Assembly: GCF_001439925.1 (NCBI RefSeq)
Contig: NZ_LMBV01000001.1
Coordinates: forward strand, 134,942 to 198,941
Direction: 5' to 3'
Length of the DNA stretch: 64,000 bases
Origin: Peribacillus muralis
Lineage (GTDB): Bacteria; Bacillota; Bacilli; Bacillales; DSM-1321
This document shows positions 30,591 through 41,070 of this stretch, one piece after another (within the stretch, counting starts at the first letter, position 1; each line of letters opens with the position of its first letter). The position numbers were made by a program, and so were the translations under genes. Under the pieces are notes generated by a model. It saw nothing but the letters and a program-made list of their open reading frames with translations. It did not search any database and was not told the origin of the DNA.

Positions 30591-31387
30591 TGATTGCTTT
30601 CCAACCTCTTAAAGATTATCACGTATTGATCACCAGAGGGAAAGGACAGGCTGATGGTTTAAAAGCGTCAATCGAAAAAAATGGCGGAACGCCGCTTCTT
30701 GTGCCCCTGCTAGAGTTCACCTTGCCTGAACATATCGAGGAGGTCCAACAACGGTTAGAAGCGCTGCATACCTATGACTGGATCATCTTGACGAGTCAAA
30801 ATGGGGTGGAATACTTCTTCAAGCTTCTCGGTAAACAGCCAATCACGCTTCCGAAAATAGCAGTGATCGGTTCCAAAACGGAAGTGGCTCTGAAACGATT
30901 CGGATATGAGGCGGATTTCATGCCGTCCGAATATGTCGCTGAAGGCTTCGTTTCGGAGTTCATTCCCTTACTGGAATCGGGAACTCGCGTGCTGCTGGCG
31001 AAGGGGAACCTCGCCAGGTCCGTCATTGCCGAGGCAATTAATGAAGCCGGGTCAATAGGTGATGAAGTGATCATCTACCATACGGTACTTCCCGCAAGCA
31101 GCGAAAAAGAACTCGTTCATCTTATAAAGAATCATGCCATTGACATCATAACCTTTACGAGTTCTTCGACGGTCAACCATTTCCTGCAGGTCATCGAACG
31201 CCACGAATTAGGTACATACATAGATTCGATCATCATCGCCTGCATCGGTCCGATTGCCGCTAAAACGGCCGTTAGACATGGTTTATCGGTAGACGTGTGT
31301 CCGGATGTTTACACGACGGACGCCATGGTTGCGGATATCATACACTTCATCATGACACGAAATACTAAGGGAGGAACTTTACAATGA
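30590..31387 (+). CDS. hemD: Uroporphyrinogen-III synthase
   Basis: A 265-residue two-domain protein closing and inverting hydroxymethylbilane to uroporphyrinogen III. The family is poorly conserved, but [38 protein letters not shown] and [13 protein letters not shown] are typical. The gene overlaps hemC by one base and hemB by four (ATGA). Confidence 0.93.
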   Translation: MIAFQPLKDYHVLITRGKGQADGLKASIEKNGGTPLLVPLLEFTLPEHIEEVQQRLEALHTYDWIILTSQNGVEYFFKLLGKQPITLPKIAVIGSKTEVALKRFGYEADFMPSEYVAEGFVSEFIPLLESGTRVLLAKGNLARSVIAEAINEAGSIGDEVIIYHTVLPASSEKELVHLIKNHAIDIITFTSSSTVNHFLQVIERHELGTYIDSIIIACIGPIAAKTAVRHGLSVDVCPDVYTTDAMVADIIHFIMTRNTKGGTLQ

Positions 31388-32379
31388 AAAACATTCCATT
31401 CAATCGCCATCGCCGCTTGCGTGCAAGTGCAGGCATGAGGGCTTTGGTCCGAGAAACACACCTGCATAAAGAGGATTTGATTTATCCCATCTTCGTCATT
31501 GATGGTGAACAGGTGAAAAATGAAATTAACTCGATGCCGGGCATCTATCAGCTCTCCATGGATAATTTGGCAGCGGAAATGGATGAAGTCGTCAGTCTTG
31601 GCATTAAATCGGTCATTTTATTCGGTGTTCCCTTTGAACATGATAAAGACGAGCATGGCACAGGGGCGTTTCACCATAACGGACTCGTGCAAGAAGCAAC
31701 CCGCCTTATCAAAAAACAATATCCAGAAGTGATCGTCATTGCTGACACTTGTCTTTGTGAGTATACAAGCCACGGTCATTGCGGGGTCGTTGAAGGGGAA
31801 AAAATTCTCAATGACGCTTCCCTTGACCTTCTTGCCAAAACGGCAATCAGCCAGGCTGAGGCCGGCGCAGATATCATTGCCCCTTCCAATATGATGGACG
31901 GGTTCGTGGCAGCCATCCGCGCAGGATTGGATGAAGCCGGATTTGAAGATATTCCGATCATGTCCTATGCGGTGAAATATGCTTCTGCTTTTTACGGTCC
32001 ATTTCGTGATGCTGCGAATGGTGCGCCGCAATTTGGCGACAGGAAAACATACCAAATGGATCCTGCCAATCGTCTCGAAGCATTCCGTGAAGCGGAATCC
32101 GATGTGGCTGAAGGCGCGGATTTCCTAATCGTAAAACCGGCACTCGCATACATGGACATCATCCGGGATGTAAAAAATAATTTCAATCTCCCTGTTGTTT
32201 CCTACAATGTCAGCGGTGAATATTCAATGGTCAAGGCAGCGGCCCAAAATGGCTGGATTGATGAAAAAGCGATCGTTATGGAAATGCTGACAGGCTTGAA
32301 ACGTGCAGGTTCCGACTTGATCATCACGTACTTCTCAAAAGATGTTGCACGGTGGATGGACGAAGATCAACAAAGATAA
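31384..32379 (+). CDS. hemB: Delta-aminolevulinic acid dehydratase (porphobilinogen synthase)
   Basis: A 331-residue enzyme condensing two ALA. The zinc site is [14 protein letters not shown] near residue 120 (three Cys). The Schiff-base Lys residues lie in [16 protein letters not shown] near 198 and in [12 protein letters not shown] near 250. It is therefore of the zinc type. It is translationally coupled to hemD by the ATGA overlap. Confidence 0.96.
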   Translation: MKNIPFNRHRRLRASAGMRALVRETHLHKEDLIYPIFVIDGEQVKNEINSMPGIYQLSMDNLAAEMDEVVSLGIKSVILFGVPFEHDKDEHGTGAFHHNGLVQEATRLIKKQYPEVIVIADTCLCEYTSHGHCGVVEGEKILNDASLDLLAKTAISQAEAGADIIAPSNMMDGFVAAIRAGLDEAGFEDIPIMSYAVKYASAFYGPFRDAANGAPQFGDRKTYQMDPANRLEAFREAESDVAEGADFLIVKPALAYMDIIRDVKNNFNLPVVSYNVSGEYSMVKAAAQNGWIDEKAIVMEMLTGLKRAGSDLIITYFSKDVARWMDEDQQR

Positions 32380-32412
32380 TAAAAAAACGGTAACGGAAAA
32401 GGGGATTGAATC

Positions 32413-33702
32413 ATGCGGTCATATGAAAAATCGAAAAAAGCGTTTTCCGAAGCAATAAATTTGATGCCAGGCGGAGTGAACAGCCCGGTACGTGCCTTCA
32501 AATCTGTGGACATGGACCCCATTTTCATGGAGCGGGGCAAAGGCTCAAAAATGTATGATATCGATGCTAATGAATATATCGACTATGTTCTTTCTTGGGG
32601 ACCGCTTATCCTCGGTCACACGAACGACCGTGTCGTTGAAGCATTGAAAAAGGTAGCGGAAACCGGTACAAGCTTTGGAACGTCTACGCTTATCGAGAAT
32701 GAACTGGCTAAGCTGGTCATTGAACGGGTGCCTTCGATCGAGATGATTCGGATGGTATCTTCAGGGACGGAAGCGACCATGAGTGCCTTAAGGTTGGCAC
32801 GAGGCATTACCGGCCGGGATAAAATCCTCAAATTCGAGGGCTCTTATCATGGTCATGGCGATTCCCTGTTAATCAAAGCAGGTTCCGGCGTTGCCACATT
32901 AGGGTTGCCGGATAGCCCCGGAGTACCGGAAGGCATTGCGAAAAATACGATTACCGTACCATACAATGATCTTGCAGCAACAAAATATGCATTTGAACAA
33001 TTCGGCGAAGATATCGCCTGCATCATCGTCGAGCCGGTTGCCGGGAACATGGGCGTCGTTCCGCCACAGCATGGATTCCTCGAAGGCTTACGAGAAGTGA
33101 CCACCCAATATGGTGCCCTTCTGATCTTCGACGAAGTGATGACAGGCTTCCGTGTCGGCTATAATTGTGCCCAAGGATATTTTGGCATCGCGCCCGACCT
33201 TACCTGTCTAGGAAAAGTTATTGGCGGTGGCCTACCGGTAGGAGCATTCGGCGGCAAACGTGAATTCATGGAACGAATTGCTCCGAGCGGAACGATTTAT
33301 CAAGCGGGCACATTGTCAGGAAACCCGCTGGCTATGACTGCCGGCCTTGAAACATTGAGCCAATTGACTCCAGAATCTTATCAAGAATTCACCCGCAAAG
33401 GCGATATGCTTGAAAAAGGCATTGGCGAAGCAGCCGAAAAGTATGGGGTACCGCATACTTTCAACCGGGCAGGCTCGATGATTGGTCTATTCTTTACGAA
33501 TGAAGAAGTCATCAACTACGATACTGCCAAAACATCCGATCTGGAATTCTTTGCTTCCTACTATCGGGAAATGGCAAACCAGGGCATCTACCTGCCTCCG
33601 TCCCAGTTTGAAGGCTTATTCCTATCGACCGCACATAGTGATGAAGATATCGAAAAAACCATCATGGCGGCAGAACAGGCCTTTGCGAAATTAAAAAAAT
33701 GA
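32413..33702 (+). CDS. hemL: Glutamate-1-semialdehyde 2,1-aminomutase
   Basis: A 429-residue PLP enzyme (class III aminotransferase fold) producing 5-aminolevulinate. The PLP Lys is in [17 protein letters not shown] near 265. [10 protein letters not shown] and [16 protein letters not shown] are diagnostic. It is the last gene of the hem operon and is followed by a strong terminator. Confidence 0.97.
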   Translation: MRSYEKSKKAFSEAINLMPGGVNSPVRAFKSVDMDPIFMERGKGSKMYDIDANEYIDYVLSWGPLILGHTNDRVVEALKKVAETGTSFGTSTLIENELAKLVIERVPSIEMIRMVSSGTEATMSALRLARGITGRDKILKFEGSYHGHGDSLLIKAGSGVATLGLPDSPGVPEGIAKNTITVPYNDLAATKYAFEQFGEDIACIIVEPVAGNMGVVPPQHGFLEGLREVTTQYGALLIFDEVMTGFRVGYNCAQGYFGIAPDLTCLGKVIGGGLPVGAFGGKREFMERIAPSGTIYQAGTLSGNPLAMTAGLETLSQLTPESYQEFTRKGDMLEKGIGEAAEKYGVPHTFNRAGSMIGLFFTNEEVINYDTAKTSDLEFFASYYREMANQGIYLPPSQFEGLFLSTAHSDEDIEKTIMAAEQAFAKLKK

Positions 33703-33710
33703 CGTGAATA

Positions 33711-33768
33711 AAAAATCAGGCTACCTTTTCCAAACACTATTGGAGAAAGCTAGCCTGATTTTTTTTTG
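33711..33768 (+). terminator. Terminator of the hem operon
   Basis: aaaatcaggcta pairs with tagcctgatttt across an internal loop that is itself complementary (cttttccaa/ttggagaaag), followed by nine T. Confidence 0.93.
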
Positions 33769-33777
33769 TATTGAAAC

Positions 33778-34090
33778 TGGGCTGATTAAATGGGCCTCGG
33801 CCGAATAAAAGTGGTTGTCGGCTGAATTAAATAGATTATAGCCGAATAAAAGTGGTTGTAGGCCGAATTAAAAAGATTCCGGCCGAATAAAAGTGGTTGA
33901 AGGTCGAATTAAATGTGTATAGGTCGAATTAAAGTGGCTGTAAGTCGAAAAAAATGTATTTCGGTCGAATAAAAGTGAAAGTAGGTTGAATTAAAGGGGC
34001 TTTCGGTTGAATAAACGTGATTGTAGGTCGGAAAAAGTGAAAGTAAGCTGAATTAAATGACTCTCGGCAGGATTAGATGTTTAATAGGCT
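33778..34090 (+). repeat. Tandem repeat array, about 14 units of 20-21 bp
   Basis: Degenerate units of the form (t)cggccgaataaaagtggttg alternate with units of the form taggtcgaattaaa.... The period is 20-21 bp. The core GNCGAATNAAA recurs in nearly every unit, with pairwise variation. The array fills the spacer between the hem terminator and the spoVID promoter and has no coding potential. Confidence 0.9.
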
Positions 34091-34127
34091 CAGCAATAGG
34101 AGGACAAGATGGTTTCACTGAAATTAA

Positions 34128-34157
34128 GTAATATTCGATGGTCTGCCCTCATACATT
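34128..34157 (+). promoter_or_regulatory. Sigma-E promoter of spoVID
   Basis: GTAATATT (34128-34135) and CATACATT (34150-34157) are 14 bp apart and match the sigma-E consensus GKMATATT/CATACAHT at every position. The promoter lies 47 bp upstream of the spoVID start, in keeping with mother-cell expression. Confidence 0.85.
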
Positions 34158-34203
34158 GTTATTGGTATATGTACCGTTTCTGAAGTTGAAAGGAGGAGTT
34201 GTT

Positions 34204-35592
34204 TTGTCGCAAGAAAATGAATCGTATTTGCGATTTTCTTTAGAGGAATCCGTTTGGTTCCAGAAGGGACAGGAAGTGGCTGAGCTTTATTCGATTTCCT
34301 TGGACCCGAACGTGACGATTCAAGAGAGTGATCAATATGTTTTTATACGAGGCTCGTTAGATCTATGCGGTGAATACAAGGATTCGCAAAATGGTGAACA
34401 AGATGAGTTTTCGCAAACCTTTTTGCCCAAAGCCGTGCAGAAGGTCGAGAGGCATCTCAATGGACTAAATGAGTTCACACACCGTTTTCCGGTTGATATA
34501 ACGATTCCTACTAATCGGATTGCCTCATTGGAGGAAATCGATGTCTCAATCCAAAGCTTTGACTATGCTTTGCCTGAACATAACTGCTTGAAATTGCAGG
34601 CGGATCTGTTGATAACGGGGATATATAATGATTCATATGTGGGAGAGAGGTTCGATACGGAACAGGAAGTAGGGGAAGTGGAGAAACAGGAAGAAACGGA
34701 TGGAGAAAATGAGTCTTACATTCCCTATGTGGCTGGCATGCCGCCAATTCCGGATTTTCAGCCTGTTTTTCGTGATGAGGAGGAAGATGAGTTATATACC
34801 CCATTTTCTGCAGAGGCAAAACGGGTAGCTGAAGCTGACGAAGAGGAAGAAGAAGAGCCGATTTATTTAAGCGATCAGCACAATGCTCCTGTTTTTGATA
34901 TTCCGGTTTCACCTTATCCTGAAGAAGAGGAGTGGGAGGCGGAATATAGCAGAAAGGAAGACAAACAAGATGAAAGTGAACAACATGGATTCGAGGAACC
35001 TGTATCATTCATTCAAGAAGAGAAACCGAGCAGGCAGGAAAAACCGATAGGGGAAACGCCAAGAGAGTCCTTGAAAGCGGAGGAAGCACAGGAGCAAGCT
35101 AGCGCTCATCAAAGCATTCCGGTTACCAGCGGCCCAGTGTCACGTTTCAAGACCGAGGGTGAGCGGCAGGAAGATGATGACGCGATTGCCGCAGGACCGA
35201 TTCTTAACGAACAGGTGAAGGTCGAAGAGGAATATGAGCCTAATTCGTCGATAAGCGACTTATTCAAAGAAAGAGAAAGAACGGAACCGCAAGCCAAGGA
35301 AGCGAAAAGTTATAAAGGCAGGAAGCAAGCCGCCGAACGCGATGAAAAAGAAGCGGTTGATCAAGGGGAAAAGCAGTCTTCCATCATGCATTTATTCGGC
35401 AGAAAACAAGAAGAAGAACTAGTAAGGATGAAGGTATGTATTGTTCAGCACGGGGAAACGCTCGAAGATTTGGCCCAGCGATATGATGTAACGGTTCAAT
35501 CCATTCTTTTTGGTAATGAACTGGAATCGAGTACACATGTCGAGGAAGGTCAAGTCATCTATATACCGAAGGCGGTTGCCTATAAAAATTAA
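34204..35592 (+). CDS. spoVID: Stage VI sporulation protein D
   Basis: A 462-residue spore-coat morphogenetic protein required for coat encasement of the forespore. The N-terminal region (LRFSLEESVWFQKGQEV... ISLDPNVTIQE) is the conserved part. The middle is a long acidic, low-complexity region (residues 150-400). The C-terminus carries a LysM domain (VQHGETLEDLAQRYDVTVQ... VEEGQVIYIP). The start is a TTG with AAGGAGGA 8 nt upstream; a frame from 34138 is rejected because that would place the sigma-E -10 box inside the gene. The family start context also fits. Confidence 0.92.
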   Translation: MSQENESYLRFSLEESVWFQKGQEVAELYSISLDPNVTIQESDQYVFIRGSLDLCGEYKDSQNGEQDEFSQTFLPKAVQKVERHLNGLNEFTHRFPVDITIPTNRIASLEEIDVSIQSFDYALPEHNCLKLQADLLITGIYNDSYVGERFDTEQEVGEVEKQEETDGENESYIPYVAGMPPIPDFQPVFRDEEEDELYTPFSAEAKRVAEADEEEEEEPIYLSDQHNAPVFDIPVSPYPEEEEWEAEYSRKEDKQDESEQHGFEEPVSFIQEEKPSRQEKPIGETPRESLKAEEAQEQASAHQSIPVTSGPVSRFKTEGERQEDDDAIAAGPILNEQVKVEEEYEPNSSISDLFKERERTEPQAKEAKSYKGRKQAAERDEKEAVDQGEKQSSIMHLFGRKQEEELVRMKVCIVQHGETLEDLAQRYDVTVQSILFGNELESSTHVEEGQVIYIPKAVAYKN

Positions 35593-35688
35593 CCATGACA
35601 GCGAGCAGAGCATATAAATGGCCTGCTCCTGTTTTTTACTAAGGTGACGGTCTAGTATTAGTTTTTTTAGAGAAGGTGAGTGAGTCTC

Positions 35689-36759
35689 GTGAGGGAAAAC
35701 GAGAATCAGCAGTCGGTTAATCGGGATCGGGACACGGAAACCGTCTTGAAGGAATATGCCCTTTATGTACAATATGTTGAGGATTTCGGACGGGTGAAGA
35801 AAGTATACAGTGATCGAGGTACGTTTGCTTTGAAATCGATAGTGCCGCATAATGGCATTGATTTTATTAAAAATGTCCAAAAGCTATATCATCGCGGTTA
35901 TAATCGGATCGTTCCCATCTATCAAACGATGGATCAACGTTATGCCGTCCTCCATAATGGCCGGTTGTATTACCTGATGCCCTGGTTGAACAATGAAAAA
36001 GATGGGGAGCGTGATGAAAAGCATAAGCAAATGTTCAGGGAGCTTGCCCGAATGCATACGCTGACCGTAAAAGAAATACAAGCGGACATGGAAGAAAGGG
36101 AAGCTCATTATGAGCGGACGCTTGATGCCTGGAACAATGAGAAGGACTTTATCGATGAGTATATTGTCAGTTGTGAAAAGAAATGGTATATGTCACCGTT
36201 CGAAATGACGGTATGTTCGTTCTTCACTGATATGTCACAAGCACTGAAGTACTCGATTAAGAAGTTTGAAACGTGGTATGAAAAAACGAAGGAAAGTGAA
36301 AAAGTGCGAACCGTGGTTACTCATGGGAAGATTTCCCTTAAGCATTTCGTTTATGATGAACGCGGATACGGGTATTTCATCAATTTCGAGAATTCGAATA
36401 CGGCGCCGCCTCATTTCGATTTATTGCCTTTTCTCGTTAAGTCGGCGAGGACCTATCCCGTTCAATGTGACGACTGCGTTGACTGGCTATATAACTACAT
36501 GCGCTATTTTCCGCTGAAGGAAGAAGAATTGCTGCTCATGCAAAGCTATCTTGCTTTTCCTGGGTCTGCTTTGGAATTGGTGAAGGGATATTCGGACGGC
36601 AGGTCGCAGCGTTCAGAACTGGATCATGTCACCCAACTGCAGCGTCAATTCTGGTTACTGAAGAACATTGAATATATGGTGATGAAAATCGAGGAAATCG
36701 AACAGCAGAAAAAAGCGGCTGCCGAGGCTGCCAAAGAAGAACAATCACCCTCAAGCTAA
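35689..36759 (+). CDS. ysxE: Spore coat protein YsxE (CotS-like kinase fold)
   Basis: A 356-residue protein of the CotS/YsxE family, with a degenerate aminoglycoside-phosphotransferase-like kinase fold. The pattern GRVKKVYSDRGTFALKSI resembles the Lys loop, and TVVTHGKISLKHFVYDERG resembles the HGD catalytic region with D changed to K. Such proteins are spore-coat-associated pseudokinases. It follows spoVID by about 100 nt and probably shares its sigma-E expression. The start is placed at GTG 35689, with AAGGTGAG 8 nt upstream; GTG 35680 overlaps that site. Confidence 0.82.
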   Translation: MRENENQQSVNRDRDTETVLKEYALYVQYVEDFGRVKKVYSDRGTFALKSIVPHNGIDFIKNVQKLYHRGYNRIVPIYQTMDQRYAVLHNGRLYYLMPWLNNEKDGERDEKHKQMFRELARMHTLTVKEIQADMEEREAHYERTLDAWNNEKDFIDEYIVSCEKKWYMSPFEMTVCSFFTDMSQALKYSIKKFETWYEKTKESEKVRTVVTHGKISLKHFVYDERGYGYFINFENSNTAPPHFDLLPFLVKSARTYPVQCDDCVDWLYNYMRYFPLKEEELLLMQSYLAFPGSALELVKGYSDGRSQRSELDHVTQLQRQFWLLKNIEYMVMKIEEIEQQKKAAAEAAKEEQSPSS

Positions 36760-36800
36760 ATATACATGATTGGATCATCTCCAGTCATGTATATTTTTTT
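36759..36800. terminator. Terminator of spoVID-ysxE
   Basis: aatatacatga pairs with tcatgtatatt and is followed by seven T. Its A-rich left arm may also serve the convergent small gene. Confidence 0.8.
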
Positions 36801-36815
36801 GCTGTCAGGGAATAA

Positions 36816-37007
36816 TTAAATCCATTCGAAATAGAAGGACATGGCCAGGAAAATGAATGCGACCAACAGCAGCATATCAAAGAAAGTCGGGAAAATCAGG
36901 GTCCGTATTCCTTGGAATACGATGAAGGGAACGATGAACTGCTGGCAAACACCGCGGAATCTTTTCATCCAAGGTGGTAAAGTATAGGGAGTATATCTTC
37001 GCTTCAT
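36816..37007 (-). CDS. yszA: Small conserved membrane protein, YszA-like
   Basis: A 63-residue protein with a basic N-terminus (MKRRYTPYTLPPWMKRF) and two hydrophobic stretches toward the C-terminus (FIVPFIVFQGIRTLIFPTFF, LLLVAFIFLAMSFYF). An AAGGT site precedes the ATG. B. subtilis has a small gene (yszA) between ysxE and valS in the same place; the assignment rests on position and size, so the symbol is tentative. Confidence 0.55.
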   Translation of the reverse strand: MKRRYTPYTLPPWMKRFRGVCQQFIVPFIVFQGIRTLIFPTFFDMLLLVAFIFLAMSFYFEWI

Positions 37008-37178
37008 ATTTATTACCTTCCTTTTTAGGACTTCTTATACTTTATGGGTCGTTAGTGGAAAAGGTGAGAAAGACGTCACAGTGATCATTATAGGAGGATA
37101 CTATGAAGAAAGAGGCAGGGCCAACGGATGGAATATAGGAAGTGACCTGTTTCTTAAATAAAGTGAATGAAAAGATGA

Positions 37179-37208
37179 TTGACTGTAGCCCTATATTTTT
37201 TGTACTAT
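37179..37208 (+). promoter_or_regulatory. Sigma-A promoter of valS
   Basis: TTGACT (37179-37184) and TACTAT (37203-37208) are 18 bp apart, immediately upstream of the T-box leader. Confidence 0.65.
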
Positions 37209-37214
37209 ATACTA

Positions 37215-37497
37215 TATGCATTCAATGATTTTACATATGAATAAAAATCAATGCTAAGACCGGAAATAGTAAGATGAAATGCACTTTTCAGAGAGGAAGC
37301 CAATTGGTGGGAGGTTTCCAGGTAGCAGCATCCGAAGTCGTCCGCGAGCAGTTTTCGTGAAAGATCTTTAGTAGCGAAGGCCGGTGAAGAGCCGTTATCC
37401 GTTTTGAGAGCCGAAAGAGAAACTTTTCTTTTTCGGAAAAAAGGTGGCACCGCGAACAACTTCCTTCGTCCTTTTAAGATGATGGAAGTTTTTTTTA
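37215..37497 (+). ncRNA. Valine T-box leader (riboswitch)
   Basis: A stem I region is followed by the specifier loop GAAGTCGTCC with codon GTC (37338-37340, Val). The T-box AAGGTGGCACCGCGA is at 37441-37455, and an intrinsic terminator spans 37458-37496. Uncharged tRNA-Val should stabilise the antiterminator and induce valS. The variable base in the T-box is C (TGGC). Confidence 0.9.
37458..37496 (+). terminator. T-box attenuator terminator of valS
   Basis: aacttcc...ggaagtt hairpin followed by six T, competing with the antiterminator. Confidence 0.85.
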
Positions 37498-37519
37498 TGC
37501 CCAAAAAGGAGGAAAAGAT

Positions 37520-40171
37520 ATGGAAGAGAACCAAATTTCGATGCCGACTAAATATGATCCGCAGACGATAGAGAAAGGCCGCTACAAATGGTGGCTTGAT
37601 GGAAAGTTTTTCGAAACGACAGGTGACGATAAGAAAGAACCTTATACGATTGTCATCCCGCCACCGAACGTGACAGGCAAGCTGCATCTTGGCCACGCTT
37701 GGGATACGACACTTCAAGATATATTAACACGCATGAAAAGGATGCAGGGCTTTGATGTTTTATGGTTGCCGGGTATGGACCATGCCGGTATCGCCACTCA
37801 AGCGAAAGTTGAACAGAAACTTCGTGCCGAAGGCGTAAGCCGTTATGACCTTGGTCGTGAAAAGTTCGTTGAAGAAACATGGAAATGGAAGGAAGAATAT
37901 GCGAGCCATATCCGTGAACAGTGGGCAAAGCTTGGGCTTGGGCTTGATTATTCCCGTGAACGTTTCACGCTTGATGAGGGGCTTTCAAAAGCGGTCCGCG
38001 AAGTTTTCGTTTCCCTTTATAATAAGAACTTGATTTACCGCGGCGAATACATCATCAACTGGGACCCATCAACGAAAACGGCGTTATCGGATATTGAGGT
38101 CATTTACAAAGATGTTCAAGGTGCGTTTTACCATATGAAATATCCGTTAGTAGACGGATCAGGTGAAATTGAAATAGCGACGACCCGTCCGGAAACGATG
38201 CTTGGCGATACGGCGGTTGCTGTACACCCTGAAGATGATCGGTATAAACACTTGATCGGCAAAATGGTTCGCCTGCCAATTACTGGCCGGGAAATCCCGA
38301 TTGTCGGTGATGATTATGTCGATATGGAATTCGGTTCCGGTGCGGTGAAAATTACACCGGCTCATGATCCGAATGACTTTGAAATCGGGAATCGTCACAA
38401 TCTGGAACGAATCCTTGTCATGAATGAAGATGGCTCCATGAATGAAAAAGCCGGAAAATATGATGGTATGGATCGTTTTGACTGCCGTAAACAAATCGTC
38501 AAAGATCTTCAGGAAGAAGGAGTACTATTCAAAATCGAAGATCACCTGCACTCAGTCGGACATTCAGAAAGAAGCGGAGCAGTTGTCGAGCCCTATCTTT
38601 CAACGCAATGGTTCGTTAAAATGCAGCCACTGGCTGATGCATCGGTTGAGCTTCAAAAAGGTTCCGATGATGAAAAAGTCCATTTCGTTCCAGATCGTTT
38701 CGAAAAAACGTATCTGCACTGGATGGAAAACATTCGTGACTGGTGCATTTCCCGTCAGCTATGGTGGGGCCACCGCATTCCAGCCTGGTACCATAAAGAA
38801 ACTGGCGAAGTATATGTAGGACATGAAGAGCCTGCGGATGCGGAGAACTGGGAACAAGATACAGACGTTCTCGACACATGGTTCAGCTCGGCTTTATGGC
38901 CGTTCTCGACTATGGGCTGGCCTGATGCGGACAGTATCGATTTCAAACGATACTACCCAACCGGGGCGCTTGTGACTGGCTACGATATCATTTTCTTCTG
39001 GGTATCGCGGATGATTTTCCAAGCTCTTGAGTTTACGGGTGAACGTCCTTTTGAAGATGTGTTGATTCACGGTCTTGTTCGCGACGAACAGGGACGCAAA
39101 ATGAGTAAATCGCTTGGCAATGGTGTTGATCCGATGGATGTCATCGATCAATACGGCGCCGATTCCTTACGTTACTTCTTATCCACCGGCAGCTCACCAG
39201 GTCAGGACCTTCGTTACAGTACCGAAAAAGTGGAAGCGGTTTGGAACTTCTCCAATAAGATTTGGAACGCATCGCGGTTTGCTTTGATGAACATGAACGG
39301 CATGACGTACGATGAAATCGATTTAAGCGGTGAAAAATCAGTAGCCGATAAATGGATTTTGACTCGTTTGAATGAAACGATCACGAACGTGACGAGACTT
39401 GCGGACCGTTATGAATTCGGTGAAGTCGGCCGTGTGCTTTATAACTTCATTTGGGATGACTTCTGTGATTGGTATATTGAAATGGCGAAGCTTCCATTAT
39501 ACGGTGAAGATGAAGCGGCAAAGAAAACGACGCGCTCAATCTTGGCCTACGTGCTAGATAACACGATGAGATTGTTACACCCGTTCATGCCATTCATCAC
39601 TGAGGAAATCTGGCAGAACCTTCCTCATCAAGGAGAGTCGATCACGGTAGCCGCTTGGCCGGAAGTGAACGAAGAATTGACGGATACGGCTGCAGCCGAG
39701 GAAATGAAGCTGCTTGTTGAAATCATCCGCTCCGTCCGTAACATCCGTGCTGAGGTGAACACGCCGCTCAGCAAGAAAATCAATTTGATTTTAAAAGCGA
39801 AGGACGAATCAATCTTAGGCACATTGCAGAAAAACAGCAGCTATATCGAGCGTTTCTGTAATCCTGAACAATTGACGATCGGCATGGAAGTCGAAGAGCC
39901 GGCTCAGGCGATGACGGCTGTCGTAACCGGAGTGGAGTTGATCCTTCCGCTGACAGGGCTGATCAATATCGACGAAGAAGTGAAACGTCTTGAAAAGGAA
40001 CTCGACAAACTTAATAAAGAAGTGGAACGCGTACAGAAAAAATTAGGCAACGAGGGCTTCGTGAAAAAGGCGCCAGCGAGCGTCATCGAAGAAGAACGTG
40101 CCAAAGAAAAAGACTATAGCGATAAACGCGACTCGGTGATTCACCGGATCAATGAACTGAAACAACTGTAA
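37520..40171 (+). CDS. valS: Valyl-tRNA synthetase
   Basis: An 883-residue class I synthetase. The HIGH motif is in [15 protein letters not shown] (residues 44-58), and KMSKS is in [11 protein letters not shown] near 525. It has the CP1 editing domain and a C-terminal coiled-coil arm ([20 protein letters not shown]). Length is typical for Bacillus. It has an AGGAGG site and is controlled by the upstream T-box. Confidence 0.97.
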   Translation: MEENQISMPTKYDPQTIEKGRYKWWLDGKFFETTGDDKKEPYTIVIPPPNVTGKLHLGHAWDTTLQDILTRMKRMQGFDVLWLPGMDHAGIATQAKVEQKLRAEGVSRYDLGREKFVEETWKWKEEYASHIREQWAKLGLGLDYSRERFTLDEGLSKAVREVFVSLYNKNLIYRGEYIINWDPSTKTALSDIEVIYKDVQGAFYHMKYPLVDGSGEIEIATTRPETMLGDTAVAVHPEDDRYKHLIGKMVRLPITGREIPIVGDDYVDMEFGSGAVKITPAHDPNDFEIGNRHNLERILVMNEDGSMNEKAGKYDGMDRFDCRKQIVKDLQEEGVLFKIEDHLHSVGHSERSGAVVEPYLSTQWFVKMQPLADASVELQKGSDDEKVHFVPDRFEKTYLHWMENIRDWCISRQLWWGHRIPAWYHKETGEVYVGHEEPADAENWEQDTDVLDTWFSSALWPFSTMGWPDADSIDFKRYYPTGALVTGYDIIFFWVSRMIFQALEFTGERPFEDVLIHGLVRDEQGRKMSKSLGNGVDPMDVIDQYGADSLRYFLSTGSSPGQDLRYSTEKVEAVWNFSNKIWNASRFALMNMNGMTYDEIDLSGEKSVADKWILTRLNETITNVTRLADRYEFGEVGRVLYNFIWDDFCDWYIEMAKLPLYGEDEAAKKTTRSILAYVLDNTMRLLHPFMPFITEEIWQNLPHQGESITVAAWPEVNEELTDTAAAEEMKLLVEIIRSVRNIRAEVNTPLSKKINLILKAKDESILGTLQKNSSYIERFCNPEQLTIGMEVEEPAQAMTAVVTGVELILPLTGLINIDEEVKRLEKELDKLNKEVERVQKKLGNEGFVKKAPASVIEEERAKEKDYSDKRDSVIHRINELKQL

Positions 40172-40174
40172 AAT

Positions 40175-40217
40175 AAAAAAAGGATGAACTCAGCTTTTGC
40201 TGGGTTCATCCTTTTTA
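40175..40217. terminator. Bidirectional terminator between valS and the ATP-grasp pair
   Basis: aaaaggatgaactcagc pairs with gctgggttcatcctttt, with A- and T-runs on both sides, so it can stop both valS and the convergent minus-strand operon. Confidence 0.88.
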
Positions 40218-40221
40218 CGTC

Positions 40222-41070
40222 CTAAATGGAGGCAGAGATTCTTTCATTTATGAATGTGAGGTACTCTCTTACGATATTCAAGTCGCTAAGGGCACTTAAC
40301 GTCCTGCTGCCGACAACATCCTCGATTTCATTGAGCATCAAGCTGCCGTCTTCGGCAAAGATGAAATCGATTCCGACCAGGCCAAAATCGAACGCTTCCA
40401 TTACTCTTTCAACAAGAACTAAATCGGATGCAGTCAGCTCGTATAAGGATGCTGTCCCGCCTAACGTATAATTCGCCTTGAAGCTGGAAGCTGATTCGCG
40501 GAGCACGGCAGCCTTCACTTCGTTACCGATTACAAAAACGCGGATATCTCTACCGAATAAGCCAGGTTTTTGGACAAGCCAATTTCCGTCTTTCAATTCG
40601 GCAAGATCTCTAGCGTGCTGAATTAAAAATACTTGTTTCCCGCCGCGCCCATTAGTTTCTTTAGCGATGAAGGGGAAGTCCATATCATCAGCACTCGGCC
40701 TACCTTGGCAATACACGGTATCAGCCATCGGAATTCCGAGTGGAGTCAAATATTGATGCGTCTTCGCTTTGTCATTCACGATTTCCGATACGAAAGAGGA
40801 GTTAAAGCAAGCGATCCCCATTTGCTCCAGCTGTCTCGTGAAAAAAGGATCGATGGTCCGCACGATGGCGAAGGCTGGCAATGTGATGGGTTTGAGCACA
40901 TGTTCCACGTATAATTCATTGAAGCGATGGCCGATCCGTAGGTCCTCACGATGGTAGAAATGCAAATCAAGATCGAGTCTACTGGCCTCGTCCAGCATCC
41001 ATTCTATGTATCCTTTATTGTTTACGGCATCCTCGCGGTTATAAATTAGCCAGCCTGTTTTTTTTGTCAT
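40222..41070 (-). CDS. RimK-like ATP-grasp protein (second of pair)
   Basis: A 282-residue ATP-grasp enzyme candidate that joins a carboxylate to an amine using ATP. It shows the ATP-binding patterns FIAKETNGRGGKQVFLI and RDIRVFVIGNEVKAAVLR, and the C-terminal FDFGLVGIDFIFAEDGSLML. Where its partner has ExN (CEVNSNSH), this one has NEIEDVVGSRT, so the metal-binding set differs (Glu instead of Asn). The gene overlaps the upstream paralogue by 32 nt. The substrate is unknown. Confidence 0.8.
   Translation of the reverse strand: MTKKTGWLIYNREDAVNNKGYIEWMLDEASRLDLDLHFYHREDLRIGHRFNELYVEHVLKPITLPAFAIVRTIDPFFTRQLEQMGIACFNSSFVSEIVNDKAKTHQYLTPLGIPMADTVYCQGRPSADDMDFPFIAKETNGRGGKQVFLIQHARDLAELKDGNWLVQKPGLFGRDIRVFVIGNEVKAAVLRESASSFKANYTLGGTASLYELTASDLVLVERVMEAFDFGLVGIDFIFAEDGSLMLNEIEDVVGSRTLSALSDLNIVREYLTFINERISASI

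Noticed and set aside
33778-34090. CRISPR-like array
   Set aside because: Units are 20-21 bp and head to tail, without unique spacers or nearby cas genes, so it is a tandem repeat.
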